From Paracoccaceae bacterium (GTDB taxonomy: Bacteria; Pseudomonadota; Alphaproteobacteria; Rhodobacterales; Rhodobacteraceae), in contig JAJEBQ010000007.1 in assembly GCA_022822495.1 (NCBI GenBank), positions 1 through 64,000 on the forward strand: 64,000 nucleotides of DNA, written 5' to 3'. The notes under the pieces were generated by a model that was not told the DNA's origin, made no database searches, and saw only the letters and a list, made by a program, of their open reading frames with translations. Both the position numbers and the translations under genes were made by a program. Positions 27,229-36,917 of the stretch are shown here, in pieces. Within the stretch, counting starts at the first letter, position 1. Every line of letters begins with the position of its first letter.

Positions 27229-28845
27229 ATGGAAAATGTATTGTTGGGGTTAGAAGTTCTGTCTAGATGGGATGTTGCGATAGCAATCCTGTGTGGCTCG
27301 ATCGGAGGCGTAATTATCGGTGCTATTCCTGGTGTTGGGCCGGCGGTCGCAATTGCCATTCTTTTACCAGCAACTTTTTCGATGGAACCCATCGTTGGGT
27401 TAACATTACTGCTTGGGATTTATGGTTCCAGTATGTATGGAGGTGCGATTCCCGCCATTCTAATTAATACTCCAGGAACGCCTGTAAATGCCTTAACCAC
27501 ATATGAAGGGTACCCAATGACAACACGGGGTGAAGCGCGCAGAGCATTAAGTTTGGCCTACGCGGCTTCCTTCTTCGGTGGAATTTTTTCTGTAATATGT
27601 TTGATTTTGGTTGCACCCATACTCGCCAAAGTTGCACCATTGTTTGGTTCCAGAGAGATTTTTCTAGCAGCAGTACTTGGGCTTGTACTGGTCGTTATTG
27701 CCCATAAGGAAAATATGCTGGCTGCGGGAATGTTGGCGTGTTTCGGGATTTTCCTGAATTCGGTAGGCCTTGAGCCAGTCAAATATACCAGTAGGTATAC
27801 ATTTGATCAAAGTTGGTTAGCCAATGGTATTGATCTCATCGTTGTTGTTTTGGGATTGTTTGCGATTAGCCAAGCATATTTCCTGATGAGTGGTGATGAT
27901 GTAAAAATCAGGGTGAACAAAGTACGCGGAAATTTATTTCAGGGCTTCAAGGAATTATCCCGTCATCCTGTCATAGCAGGAATTTCAGGCGTTTTTGGTG
28001 TTGTAATGGGTATTATTCCTGGTGTTGGAGAGTTTACGGCCCAATTTATGTCTTATACAACAGCGGAGCGCATGTCCAAACGACCGAAAGCTTTTGGCCA
28101 TGGCTCATCGGAAGGACTTATTGCCTCTGAAACAGCAAACAATGCAGTTCCGGGAGCGGCCATGATACCTCTATTGGCTTTGGGAATACCGGGTGAAGCA
28201 TTGACCGCAATGATGCTCTCTGTATTCTATGTTCATAATGTAATACCAGGCCCTGGCTTGTTTCTTTATCAATTGGATTTTGTAACGGCTCTTTATCTGG
28301 CTCTATTGATTCTGAATATTGTGGTTGTGATTTTCTTGATGTTTGCCACCAATTTCCTGGTTCAATTGGTTAGAATACCCAATCGCTATCTCGGTGTTTG
28401 TATTCTGGCTTTGGGATTTGTCGGCGTTTATTCTCTAAGAAACAATCCTTCTGATTGTGCCATGGCAGCGGTATTTGGATTGTTGGGCTATGTATTAAGG
28501 AGACTTGATCTTCCCATAATTCCAATAATTTTGGGCATGGTTCTGGGTGGTATTATGGAGGTTAAGTTTAGAAGTTCGATGAGTCGTGTAAAAGAACCGC
28601 TTGATTTTATCGACAGACCAATTGCCTCTATAATATTTATCGTTTTGGTCGTTATCCTTCTCATCCACTTCTTGCGTGTCATCAAAGAATGGAAGCCAAG
28701 AAAGGAAAGAAAATGGACCTACCGGAAAGCATCTGGCAAATTTGGGAGACTCATGTTTAATCGTAGGAGGCACATGCTTGATGACCGCGGCAAAGTATTA
28801 AGAGATCTTCAACTGATGTCACCTGCTCGAAAAAAGGAAGATTGA
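27229..28845 (+). CDS. TctA-family large membrane subunit of the TTT transporter
   Basis: A 538-residue, roughly 11-12-helix permease. Family signatures are visible: GAIPGVGPAVAIAILLPATF near residue 30 and the repeat GIIPGVGEFTAQFMSYTTAE near residue 265, plus YGGAIPAILINTPGTP. These paired GxxPGxG loops line the substrate path in TctA. An unusually basic, hydrophilic C-terminal tail of about 45 residues follows the last helix. Confidence 0.93.
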   Translation: MENVLLGLEVLSRWDVAIAILCGSIGGVIIGAIPGVGPAVAIAILLPATFSMEPIVGLTLLLGIYGSSMYGGAIPAILINTPGTPVNALTTYEGYPMTTRGEARRALSLAYAASFFGGIFSVICLILVAPILAKVAPLFGSREIFLAAVLGLVLVVIAHKENMLAAGMLACFGIFLNSVGLEPVKYTSRYTFDQSWLANGIDLIVVVLGLFAISQAYFLMSGDDVKIRVNKVRGNLFQGFKELSRHPVIAGISGVFGVVMGIIPGVGEFTAQFMSYTTAERMSKRPKAFGHGSSEGLIASETANNAVPGAAMIPLLALGIPGEALTAMMLSVFYVHNVIPGPGLFLYQLDFVTALYLALLILNIVVVIFLMFATNFLVQLVRIPNRYLGVCILALGFVGVYSLRNNPSDCAMAAVFGLLGYVLRRLDLPIIPIILGMVLGGIMEVKFRSSMSRVKEPLDFIDRPIASIIFIVLVVILLIHFLRVIKEWKPRKERKWTYRKASGKFGRLMFNRRRHMLDDRGKVLRDLQLMSPARKKED

Positions 28846-28906
28846 AGCCAATTATTTTGCAGGAGTTATGAAAACGTAATTTCACATTTGAATTCAGAAC
28901 GCAATC

Positions 28907-30169
28907 TTAGTCCTTAAGGTTCAATTTAAACTTGTCAATTTTCAGAACCATATTGGCAAGGAAAGCAACTCCGGAACAAATGGCTACACTGACAATCAGG
29001 GGTGTTCCTGTACCGTCAAACATTTGCCCAATTGGAATTGCAAATACAACGCAGGTCAACGTAGAAACAGCGCCGATTATAGATGCTGCCATGCCCGCTA
29101 TATGTCCCATGGGTTCCAGAGCTAGTGCATGAAGATTAGCCAAACACAAACCAAGCAGGAAAAACATACTGGAGGACCAGATGATGAATATCCACAACAA
29201 CCAGGCATCAGAAAAATTACCCAATAACACAAGCAACAAGCAACATATTGACAGCATGCAGATGGCAAGATAACCAAAAGTTGATAGAGCCCACATACCC
29301 AGTCGTAAAACCAGAGCAGCATTCAGAAAACTTGCGGTACCTGAAAAAATGGCAACGATGGCAAAGTAAAGCGGAAAATCATGACCTGCACCGAGCCAGG
29401 TTACGTATACCTGCTGGGCCGAGACGAGGTAAGCAAAGATACAGGTAAATCCAAGCGAAAGGCTGATCGTACAAATAATTACTCTGAGATTCGAAAACAC
29501 CTCAATAGCAGAAATGTATATATTTCTCGGCTTGAATTTTGATCGTTTAGATAGAGGATGGGTTTCTGGTTGTCTGATCATAAACCATAGCAGGGCAATG
29601 AGAGCCATGATTTGAAATGATACGAAGATAAAACGCCAACCAAAAGACACCATTATGGTTTGCCCAATAAATGGTGCCACTGCTGGCACCAGCACAAATA
29701 GCATCATGGCAAGAGAAATGACGCGGGCCATATCCCTGCCGGTATAGAGATCTCGAATCAATGCCTGAGTTACTGTTCTTGGTGCCGATACACCCAAACC
29801 CTGAACAAATCGTGAAAGTAGAAGACCATAAAAGGAATCAGTAAAGAAGGACCAAGCGCTTGCCAAGGCAAATAGAATAATTCCTGCGTAGGTAACGGGT
29901 TTTCGGCCAAATGAATCAGAAAGAGGACCCATTACAAGTTGACCCAAACCTGAACCAGCTACAAATACTATGATAACCAATTGTGCATGATTTATGTCAA
30001 CCAGACCTAATTCTTCGCCAATTGCTGGAAAAGACGGTAACATGGCATCTGTGGAAAATGCAACCATTGACCACAGCAAGGCTATCATGGCCACAAATTC
30101 ACAATATGGAGGCTGTTTTTTCACCAGACTTAGATAGTGTGAGATGTGCTTGTTAACAACTACCTTCAA
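28907..30169 (-). CDS. Bcr/CflA-type MFS drug exporter
   Basis: A 12-helix major facilitator of the DHA1 group, 420 residues. MFS motif A appears as GPLSDSFGRKPVTY between helices 2 and 3, and LLLSRFVQGLGVSAPRTVTQA follows as the family's motif B region. The Bcr/CflA subfamily exports bicyclomycin, sulfonamides, chloramphenicol or peptides; the actual substrate cannot be seen. It is transcribed towards the TTT operon and is probably monocistronic. Confidence 0.88.
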   Translation of the reverse strand: MKVVVNKHISHYLSLVKKQPPYCEFVAMIALLWSMVAFSTDAMLPSFPAIGEELGLVDINHAQLVIIVFVAGSGLGQLVMGPLSDSFGRKPVTYAGIILFALASAWSFFTDSFYGLLLSRFVQGLGVSAPRTVTQALIRDLYTGRDMARVISLAMMLFVLVPAVAPFIGQTIMVSFGWRFIFVSFQIMALIALLWFMIRQPETHPLSKRSKFKPRNIYISAIEVFSNLRVIICTISLSLGFTCIFAYLVSAQQVYVTWLGAGHDFPLYFAIVAIFSGTASFLNAALVLRLGMWALSTFGYLAICMLSICCLLLVLLGNFSDAWLLWIFIIWSSSMFFLLGLCLANLHALALEPMGHIAGMAASIIGAVSTLTCVVFAIPIGQMFDGTGTPLIVSVAICSGVAFLANMVLKIDKFKLNLKD

Positions 30170-30423
30170 GTAATTTCGCTAAGTACAAAATCTTACCAGA
30201 ATTTATAGAAAATAGTTTTGATCTGAAGGTGTAGTCAGGCAAGAAAATCTCTATTCATATAAAGTAAGAAAATATACCTTGAAATTGGAATAAGTTTTTC
30301 TGATACAAATTAAACTGAATTTATGTAATGGACTCTCGGTATTACAGTAAGTGATTTTTTCCTTGAAAAACGAGTGTTCGCTAGGCCGGATTTTGTTTCA
30401 ATTATATAATTTATAGCGAAGAA

Positions 30424-31662
30424 ATGTCAGAAGAACAAAAAACAATACTGATCATTGGTACCTACGATACCAAGGACAGCGAACTATCCTTTATTACAGA
30501 TTGTATTAGAACCCATGGTGGAGGTGTAATCCGCATGGATGTGGGTGTTTTGGGAGAACCTGCTTCGAAAGTCGATATTACGAAGGAGGAAGTAGCGATT
30601 AATGGAGGCAGTTCAATTCCTGAACTCATTGCCTTCAACGATGAAAACCATGCCATGCAAGCCATGGCAAAGGGGGCCTCCAAATATGCTCTTGATCTTT
30701 ATACCCAAAACAAGATGCATGGAGTAATCATTTTGGGGGGGTCTATGGGCACGGACTTGGGGCTGGAAGTGTGCCAAACCCTTCCAATTGGAGTTCCTAA
30801 ACAAGTTGTTTCCACAGTTTCATACTCGCCAATGATAACTCCGACGAGGTTGGCTGCAGACATTCAAATGACTCTTTGGGCCGGTGGGTTATACGGCTTG
30901 AATTCAATTTGCAAATCTTCCCTTAGGCTTGCGGCAGGTGCAGTATTGGGAGCTGCCAAGGCTTCAAAACCATGGAGCAAGAGTAAACCTGTTGTCGGCA
31001 TGACAAGTTTTGGATCATCCGTATTAAAATACATGATGAAAATCTATCCTGAGATTGTAAAACGAGGATTTGAACTTGCTGTATTTCATGCCACAGGTAT
31101 GGGAGGAATGGCGTTTGATAATCTGGCCAGGAATGGAGTGTTCTCCTGTGTTATGGATTTTGCTCCGCAGGAGATGACCAATCATGTTTTTGGATCTGTT
31201 ATAAGTGCCGGTGACAATAGAATGTTGGGAGCAGGAATTTCGAATACACCCCAAATAGTGGCTCCGGGTTGTATTGATCTCATTGATTTCCCGACTTGGC
31301 AAGACCCACCAGATAATTTTGAGGGTCGTGAATTTCATACCCATAACCGCCTCTTATGTTCGGGTGGTTTGAATGCAGAGGAAAGGTGTATGGTGGCTAG
31401 GGAAATTTGCAAACGGGTTTCGCAATCAAAAGCTCCCGTACATTTTATTATGCCGAAAGAAGGGATTCAGGGTTGGGATAAAGAAGGACAACCCTTCTAT
31501 AACCCAGAGGCACGACAAGCCCTCATCAAGGAGTTTAGGAATTCTTGCAAGCCTCCCGTACAGTTAACTGAAATTAACTGTCATATTAACGATCAGGAGT
31601 TTTCTGATAAAGCGTTGGAAATATTTGATTCGTGGCTTGAAGAGGGTATCATCAAAAGCTGA
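30424..31662 (+). CDS. UPF0261/Tm-1-like family protein
   Basis: A 412-residue protein of the Tm-1-like ATP-binding family. The N-terminal nucleotide-binding-like domain begins ILIIGTYDTKDSELSF and contains a Gly-rich loop GVIILGGSMGTDLG; the C-terminal half (from PVVGMTSFGSS) is TIM-barrel-like. Plant Tm-1 binds viral replicase; in bacteria the family is uncharacterised but often sits near catabolic genes and may act on small metabolites. It has its own 250-bp upstream region. The downstream desaturase gene is 75 bp away and may be co-transcribed. Confidence 0.85.
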   Translation: MSEEQKTILIIGTYDTKDSELSFITDCIRTHGGGVIRMDVGVLGEPASKVDITKEEVAINGGSSIPELIAFNDENHAMQAMAKGASKYALDLYTQNKMHGVIILGGSMGTDLGLEVCQTLPIGVPKQVVSTVSYSPMITPTRLAADIQMTLWAGGLYGLNSICKSSLRLAAGAVLGAAKASKPWSKSKPVVGMTSFGSSVLKYMMKIYPEIVKRGFELAVFHATGMGGMAFDNLARNGVFSCVMDFAPQEMTNHVFGSVISAGDNRMLGAGISNTPQIVAPGCIDLIDFPTWQDPPDNFEGREFHTHNRLLCSGGLNAEERCMVAREICKRVSQSKAPVHFIMPKEGIQGWDKEGQPFYNPEARQALIKEFRNSCKPPVQLTEINCHINDQEFSDKALEIFDSWLEEGIIKS

Positions 31663-31737
31663 CACACTAACTTATTCGACAAAAAGCAAGATACGTTATG
31701 GGATTAGGATGTCTTTATTAGTTGGTAATTATCGGAT

Positions 31738-32643
31738 ATGAACACTCCCGGCACTCGTATAATTGAATGGCCGACCCTCTTGGTTATGCTACTTTGTTAT
31801 TGTGTTTGGGGAATGAGTACCACGTTGCTTTATGAATTTTCAGCAGTCCTTGGTTTCGTGTCTCTTACCTTGGCAATAACCTTGCATTCTTCTCTTCAAC
31901 ATGAGGTAATCCATGGTCATCCCCTTTCCAGTCGCTGGTGGAGTGAGGCTTTGGTCTTTCCAGCTATGGGGCTTTACATCCCTTATCAAAGGTTTCGGGA
32001 TAGTCATCTCAAGCATCATTATGATCCTAATTTGACAGATCCGTATGAGGACCCTGAAACCAATTATCTCGACCCAGAAGTCTGGTGCAGGTTACCACGG
32101 ACCAACCAAAGAATTTTGTTATTCAACAATACCCTGTTAGGCCGAATATTAATCGGGCCACTTATATCCCAAGTGATATTTCTTAGAGATGACTTCAAAC
32201 AAGCAAAAGCTGGTGAAGGACATATAACCAAAGCCTGGATTCTTCACTTTTTTGGTATAATTCCAATTTTGACCTGGTTGTGGGTTTTCGGGAGTATGCC
32301 TTTAGAGCTGTATTTTTTATCTGCCTATCTTGGACTTGGTTTGCTCAAAATCCGTACCTACCTGGAACATCGCGCCCACAATCAACCCAGAGGAAGAACC
32401 GTAGTTATCGATGATCGGGGCTTGATGGCATTTTTGTTTCTCAATAACAACTTTCATCTGGTTCATCATATGCAACCAGAGATACCATGGTACAAATTAC
32501 CTATAATGTTTGATGAAAACCGGGAAAGATACCTGAAGAGAAATGAAGGCTATTTGTATATGAATTACATGGAAATATTCAGGAAATATTTCTTTACCCG
32601 AAAAGATCCTGTCCCTCACCCACTTTGGCATTCCGATCGTTGA
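31738..32643 (+). CDS. Fatty acid desaturase-family membrane di-iron protein
   Basis: An integral membrane oxygenase of 301 residues with the three histidine clusters of the family: HEVIHGH (about 61-67), SHLKHH (about 90) and HLVHH (about 242), which bind the two irons. Helices flank these boxes in the normal pattern. Relatives include acyl-lipid desaturases, beta-carotene ketolase/hydroxylase and alkane hydroxylase; specificity cannot be chosen from sequence. It converges with the caiD-like gene; a weak 7-bp hairpin at 32671-32689 lies between them. Confidence 0.88.
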   Translation: MNTPGTRIIEWPTLLVMLLCYCVWGMSTTLLYEFSAVLGFVSLTLAITLHSSLQHEVIHGHPLSSRWWSEALVFPAMGLYIPYQRFRDSHLKHHYDPNLTDPYEDPETNYLDPEVWCRLPRTNQRILLFNNTLLGRILIGPLISQVIFLRDDFKQAKAGEGHITKAWILHFFGIIPILTWLWVFGSMPLELYFLSAYLGLGLLKIRTYLEHRAHNQPRGRTVVIDDRGLMAFLFLNNNFHLVHHMQPEIPWYKLPIMFDENRERYLKRNEGYLYMNYMEIFRKYFFTRKDPVPHPLWHSDR

Positions 32644-32721
32644 GCAACTTGTGATTATTGGTTTTGATTCTTGGTAAGAATATTACCAATATGGTTGCAC
32701 CAAACCAGTGGCCTTCATGAT

Positions 32722-33507
32722 CTATTTTCCTTTCCAAACAGGATCTCTTTTTTCTACAAAGGCTCGTGCCCCCTCTTTCTGGTCCTCACTGGAGTATAAC
32801 TTGTCAACGGTCACCAGTTGACGTTTTGTTATCCGATTCAGAGCGTCCTGAAAACGGAGGTTTTCTGCCTCCCTTACGATTTCCTTGGTAGCCGCATAGA
32901 CAAGTGGTGGGCCAGATGCCAGCAATTTTGCAAGTTCCCAAGTTTTTTCATGGAGGTGTTCGAAAGGTACAACTTCTTTGATAATGCCCCACTTTAAGGC
33001 CTCATCTGTATCGAACCATCGGCCAGTTAAAAGTAGGTCCATTGCCACATGGTAGGGTATCCGCTTCGGTAGTTTAAGCGAAGCGGCATCGGCAACCACA
33101 CCGGCGCGGATTTCAGGTAAAGCAAAGGTGGCATTACGACTGGCAAGGATCAAATCGCAGGATAATGCAATCTCCAAACCTCCACCACAGCAAATTCCGT
33201 TAACGGCACAGATTAAAGGTTTGTTGAGATTACCAAGCTCTTGAATGCCCCCAAATCCGCCTATACCATAATCTCCATCCACGGCGTCTCCTTCCGTTGA
33301 AGCCTTTAAGTCCCAACCTGCACAAAAAAACTTATCACCTCCGGCCCGAACAATAGCTACTCTCAGATCAGGGTTATCTCTGAAATCCATGAAAACTTGA
33401 CCCATTAATCGGCTCGTCTTGAGATCAATAGCATTTGCTTTCGGCCGATCAATCGTTACTTCAAGAATGCCACCATCAATATGTGTTTTAATAGGCTTTT
33501 CTGTCAT
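32722..33507 (-). CDS. Enoyl-CoA hydratase family, carnitinyl-CoA dehydratase-like
   Basis: A crotonase-fold enzyme of 261 residues from the ATG giving MTEKPIKTH, two bases after the stop of the upstream synthetase gene. The oxyanion-hole segments are FFCAGWDLKA and NGICCGGGLEIALSCD. The FCAGWDLKA wording and the C-terminal EKRDPVWKGK are characteristic of CaiD, which interconverts carnitinyl-CoA and crotonobetainyl-CoA. As last gene of a dehydrogenase-synthetase-hydratase operon it probably hydrates the unsaturated CoA ester made there. Betaine substrates are a hypothesis. Confidence 0.82.
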   Translation of the reverse strand: MTEKPIKTHIDGGILEVTIDRPKANAIDLKTSRLMGQVFMDFRDNPDLRVAIVRAGGDKFFCAGWDLKASTEGDAVDGDYGIGGFGGIQELGNLNKPLICAVNGICCGGGLEIALSCDLILASRNATFALPEIRAGVVADAASLKLPKRIPYHVAMDLLLTGRWFDTDEALKWGIIKEVVPFEHLHEKTWELAKLLASGPPLVYAATKEIVREAENLRFQDALNRITKRQLVTVDKLYSSEDQKEGARAFVEKRDPVWKGK

Positions 33508-33508
33508 T

Positions 33509-35560
33509 TCAGTCCCCTTCATCAGTAAATCGTGCCAGAATATCAACGGCATAACCGCCCTGGGTCAATGAAATAAACGGATTGATTTCAAACTCAACCA
33601 AAGTTGTATGATTCTGACCGGCGAAATTAGCCACGGCAGTTATTGTTTTCACCAAATACTCTATATCAGCCTCTGGTTGACCTCGGTACCCTTCAAGTAA
33701 TGGCCATATCTTCAATTCCTTCAATCCACTTTCAATTTCCTCTTTTGAGGTTGGCAGTAAAAGATGATGAGTATCATTCCATAATTCAGAGTATATCCCG
33801 CCACTGGCAAGAGTTAACATCAAACCGGTGGTAAAATCATTTGAAACTCCAATCAATATTTCAGCAATACTATTGGTTATTTGTTGTTCAACCAAAAATC
33901 CTTGTGGGGAGTTAATCCTCCTGGCAACTTCCAACAAGGAGTCCTTAGTGTTCAGGTTCAGAACCACACCTTCATTTTCAGATTTATGTATCAGGCCCGA
34001 TTTCTTTAGGACAACGGGATATTCAAATGCCGCAAGATTGGTTTCAAGATCCAATAAGTCGGAATAATGGTAGCACATTGGGAAAGAAACTCCGAAGTTT
34101 GAGAGTTTCTGGCGAATAACAATTTCTTCGGCGGTGGATATATTTTTAATCTTGCTGGGACCCAAGATTATGGGCAAGGGGGTAGGGGTGTTCCAGGATT
34201 CTGCAATATCTGCACAAATTTCTGAAGCCTTCAAAGCTTCGCTCATACCACAAAGGGGAATAATTTCATTTGAATATAGATATTCGCATTGTTTTTCAGA
34301 CAGATTTTCTGGCAGGACAGAAACAATTGCTGCTCGGGAATTGGTTGAATTTTTTGCCCTGATGAAAGCCTGCAATGTTTCATTCCAACCCTGAGCCTGG
34401 CATCGATCAGAGCGGGGGAAATCCATAACCAAATATACCATATCGTAATCACCACTCATCATGGTAAGGAAAACCTTAAACAATTCTTCTTCATTACCCC
34501 ATAAATATGTATGGTAATCAAGCGGGTTAGCCAAATGAACCTTACCCCCAAGAACACTTTTTAAAGATTCAATCTGGTTTTTATCCAATTTGGTATAATT
34601 CAGGTTCAATTTGTAACCCAAATCAGCTATCAGGCACGCTTCCCCTCCTGAGCAGGACATGGAGGCGATTTTTCTCCCTTTGAGAGGACCTCCCAAGTGA
34701 AGAATTTTCAGGGTTTCAATCATCTCAGGTATTGTGGTTACCTGGCCTATTCCCAACCGTTTTAACAATGCTGTCGAACCTGCATAAGACCCAGCCAAAG
34801 AACTGGTATGAGATAGGGTTAGTGATGTTGCCTGTTCACTATTGCCAACTTTGAGAACAACGAGTGGAATTTGTTTTGCTTTGGCCAGATGGGTCAGATG
34901 TTCAAATTCCCTGATATCACCAAACCCTTCAATATACATTCCAATCGCGGTAACTCTTGGATCATCAAGAAGACCTAAAGCAATTGAAGCCATGCTGATA
35001 TTAGCCTGATTGCCGGTGGTTATAACATACCCGATTGGCAGTCCTCTTGTTTGCATGGTAATGTTGATTGCAATGTTGGAACTTTGGCAAAGAATTGCCA
35101 CACCCGAATCTTGCCTTTTGCCGCCGTGGACATCTGGCCAGATTGCAATGCCATCAAGATAATTTACAAACCCATAGCAGTTAGGTCCCAGGAAGGGCAT
35201 GGTACCAGAGGCCTTGACGAGATCCTCCTGATATTTATTGCCCCTATTATCCTCACAAGCTATCTCAGCAAAACCTGAGGCAAAGCAGACAGCTCCACCA
35301 CCACCTACTTTAGCTAAATGCTCCAGAGTTGAAATTGACTGCTCCCTGTTGACCCCTACGAATGTGCAGTCGGGTGGTTCAGGTACATCCTTAATTGAAG
35401 GTAAGCATGGAACACCATGCATGGTTTCACGGTTTGGATTAATCGGCCAAATCTTGCCCGCAAATTCTCCAAGCAAACATTGTTCAACCACTCTTTCTGC
35501 CCAATTTCCGCCAACTGCAGCGATGGTTTTCGGTCGAAAGATTCTATCCAGGGCAGCCAT
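33509..35560 (-). CDS. ADP-forming acyl-CoA synthetase (acetyl-CoA synthetase ACD family)
   Basis: A single-chain alpha-beta fusion of 683 residues. The N-terminal CoA-binding domain starts near residue 5 (IFRPKTIAAVGG) and has a LGPNCYGFVNY loop. A succinyl-CoA-ligase-like domain contains the phosphohistidine-type segment LSHTSSLAGS, and an ATP-grasp domain begins near residue 470 (RQKLSNFGVSFPM) with VVLKKSG and FEINPF. It makes acyl-CoA from acid, ATP and CoA with ADP release. The start is the ATG giving MAALDRIF, just past the stop of the dehydrogenase gene; longer readings run into that gene. Confidence 0.87.
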   Translation of the reverse strand: MAALDRIFRPKTIAAVGGNWAERVVEQCLLGEFAGKIWPINPNRETMHGVPCLPSIKDVPEPPDCTFVGVNREQSISTLEHLAKVGGGGAVCFASGFAEIACEDNRGNKYQEDLVKASGTMPFLGPNCYGFVNYLDGIAIWPDVHGGKRQDSGVAILCQSSNIAINITMQTRGLPIGYVITTGNQANISMASIALGLLDDPRVTAIGMYIEGFGDIREFEHLTHLAKAKQIPLVVLKVGNSEQATSLTLSHTSSLAGSYAGSTALLKRLGIGQVTTIPEMIETLKILHLGGPLKGRKIASMSCSGGEACLIADLGYKLNLNYTKLDKNQIESLKSVLGGKVHLANPLDYHTYLWGNEEELFKVFLTMMSGDYDMVYLVMDFPRSDRCQAQGWNETLQAFIRAKNSTNSRAAIVSVLPENLSEKQCEYLYSNEIIPLCGMSEALKASEICADIAESWNTPTPLPIILGPSKIKNISTAEEIVIRQKLSNFGVSFPMCYHYSDLLDLETNLAAFEYPVVLKKSGLIHKSENEGVVLNLNTKDSLLEVARRINSPQGFLVEQQITNSIAEILIGVSNDFTTGLMLTLASGGIYSELWNDTHHLLLPTSKEEIESGLKELKIWPLLEGYRGQPEADIEYLVKTITAVANFAGQNHTTLVEFEINPFISLTQGGYAVDILARFTDEGD

Positions 35561-35565
35561 TTCAC

Positions 35566-36726
35566 TTAACCACCGAGAGGACGAAGCAGGTCTCGTCCAA
35601 TGATGTGTCTTTGAATTTCGGAAGTTCCATCCCAAATACGCTCAACTCTCGCATCACGCCAAAATCTCGCAAATGGTAAATCATCCATTAGTCCCATTCC
35701 ACCATGGATTTGGATGCATTCATCTGTAACTTGCGCCAACATCTCGGTTGCGTATAATTTTGCACTTGCGATTTCCCTGTTGGATGTAAGACCTCGGTCC
35801 AGTCTCCAGGCAGCTGATAGGGTGAGTAAATCTGCCGCATCAATTGACGTAATCATGTCGGCTAGTTTAAAGCTAACACCCTGAAACTTGCCGATTTGTT
35901 GTCCGAACTGTTTTCGTTCAGCTGTATAGGGGAGAGTCAGTTCAAAAGCTCTACGAGCTCTACCAACACTGGTTGCTGCAACCGTTAGTCTAGTTGCATA
36001 CAGCCAGGTTTCAGCCAATTCAAAACCTCTGTGAACTTCGCCAAGAATTTGTGTGGCAGGTAACCGACAATCATCAAATCGCAGAATACAATTTTGGTAG
36101 CCTCGGTGAGAGACAGAATTGTATCCCTTGGCTATTTCAAACCCCTTGGTATCCCTGTCTACAAGAAAGGCAGTTATTTTCTTCTTGGGACCACGGGGTG
36201 TGTCCTCTTCGCCGGTAGCGATAAAAACAATAACAAAATCGGCAATATCAGCATGTGATATGAAATGCTTTGCTCCGTTGACGATCCAGTCAGGTCCATC
36301 GGGTATACCTGCACAGAGCATACCTCTTACATCTGATCCCGCATCAGGTTCGGTCATGGCCAGAGCATCAAACTTTTTCCCTTTGACAGCAGGATACAAA
36401 TATTTTTCCCTCTGTTCCTTTGTACACCCCATCAATATGCCAGAAGGGCGGCCAAAAAATACTGTTAACCCTTGGGTACCACGCCCCAATTCTCTCTCTA
36501 CCAAGGTGAAATCAAGATGGTTTAAGCCGCCCCCACCAACTTCCTCAGGAAGATTACAAGCAAAGAAACCAATTTCCCGACATTTTCTTGCAATTTCCAT
36601 GCCAAGTTCTCTTGGTACCACTCCCGTTCTATCAATTTTATTTTCATGTGGATATATCTCGGTTTCAACGAATTCCCTGACTGTTGAAACAATCATTTCC
36701 TGTTCTTCGGTTAAGTCAAAATCCAT
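35566..36726 (-). CDS. Acyl-CoA dehydrogenase
   Basis: A 386-residue FAD-dependent dehydrogenase with the standard three-domain layout: FAD-contact AMTEPDAGSDVRG near residue 122, ITAFLVDRDTKGF in the beta domain, and QIHGGMGL and GTSEIQRHIIGRDLL in the C-terminal helices. The position that holds the catalytic Glu in short- and medium-chain enzymes (YEGT) is Asp here (WDGTSEI). First gene of the operon with the synthetase and CaiD-like hydratase, so it likely makes the alpha,beta-unsaturated CoA ester. CaiA-like crotonobetainyl-CoA reductase is one option. Confidence 0.88.
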   Translation of the reverse strand: MDFDLTEEQEMIVSTVREFVETEIYPHENKIDRTGVVPRELGMEIARKCREIGFFACNLPEEVGGGGLNHLDFTLVERELGRGTQGLTVFFGRPSGILMGCTKEQREKYLYPAVKGKKFDALAMTEPDAGSDVRGMLCAGIPDGPDWIVNGAKHFISHADIADFVIVFIATGEEDTPRGPKKKITAFLVDRDTKGFEIAKGYNSVSHRGYQNCILRFDDCRLPATQILGEVHRGFELAETWLYATRLTVAATSVGRARRAFELTLPYTAERKQFGQQIGKFQGVSFKLADMITSIDAADLLTLSAAWRLDRGLTSNREIASAKLYATEMLAQVTDECIQIHGGMGLMDDLPFARFWRDARVERIWDGTSEIQRHIIGRDLLRPLGG

Positions 36727-36917
36727 TTTTTCTCAAATCCCCGACATGATTCTTGTATAAAGTGTTCAAAATTGTTTTTCTTGCAGATGTTTTGCTTACT
36801 TGAAGTAAAGAAGAATTAACACACAGACAATAAATTTTGTGACAGGTGCCAATTATGTATGATTACCTGAAGTTTCTCTGTATCCAGAATGGGCAGAAAG
36901 AAGAAGGAGATTGAAGA

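Noticed and set aside
32671-32689. Hairpin between the desaturase and CaiD-like genes as a terminator
   Set aside because: The stem is 7 bp and AT-rich with no T run; support is too weak for a feature.
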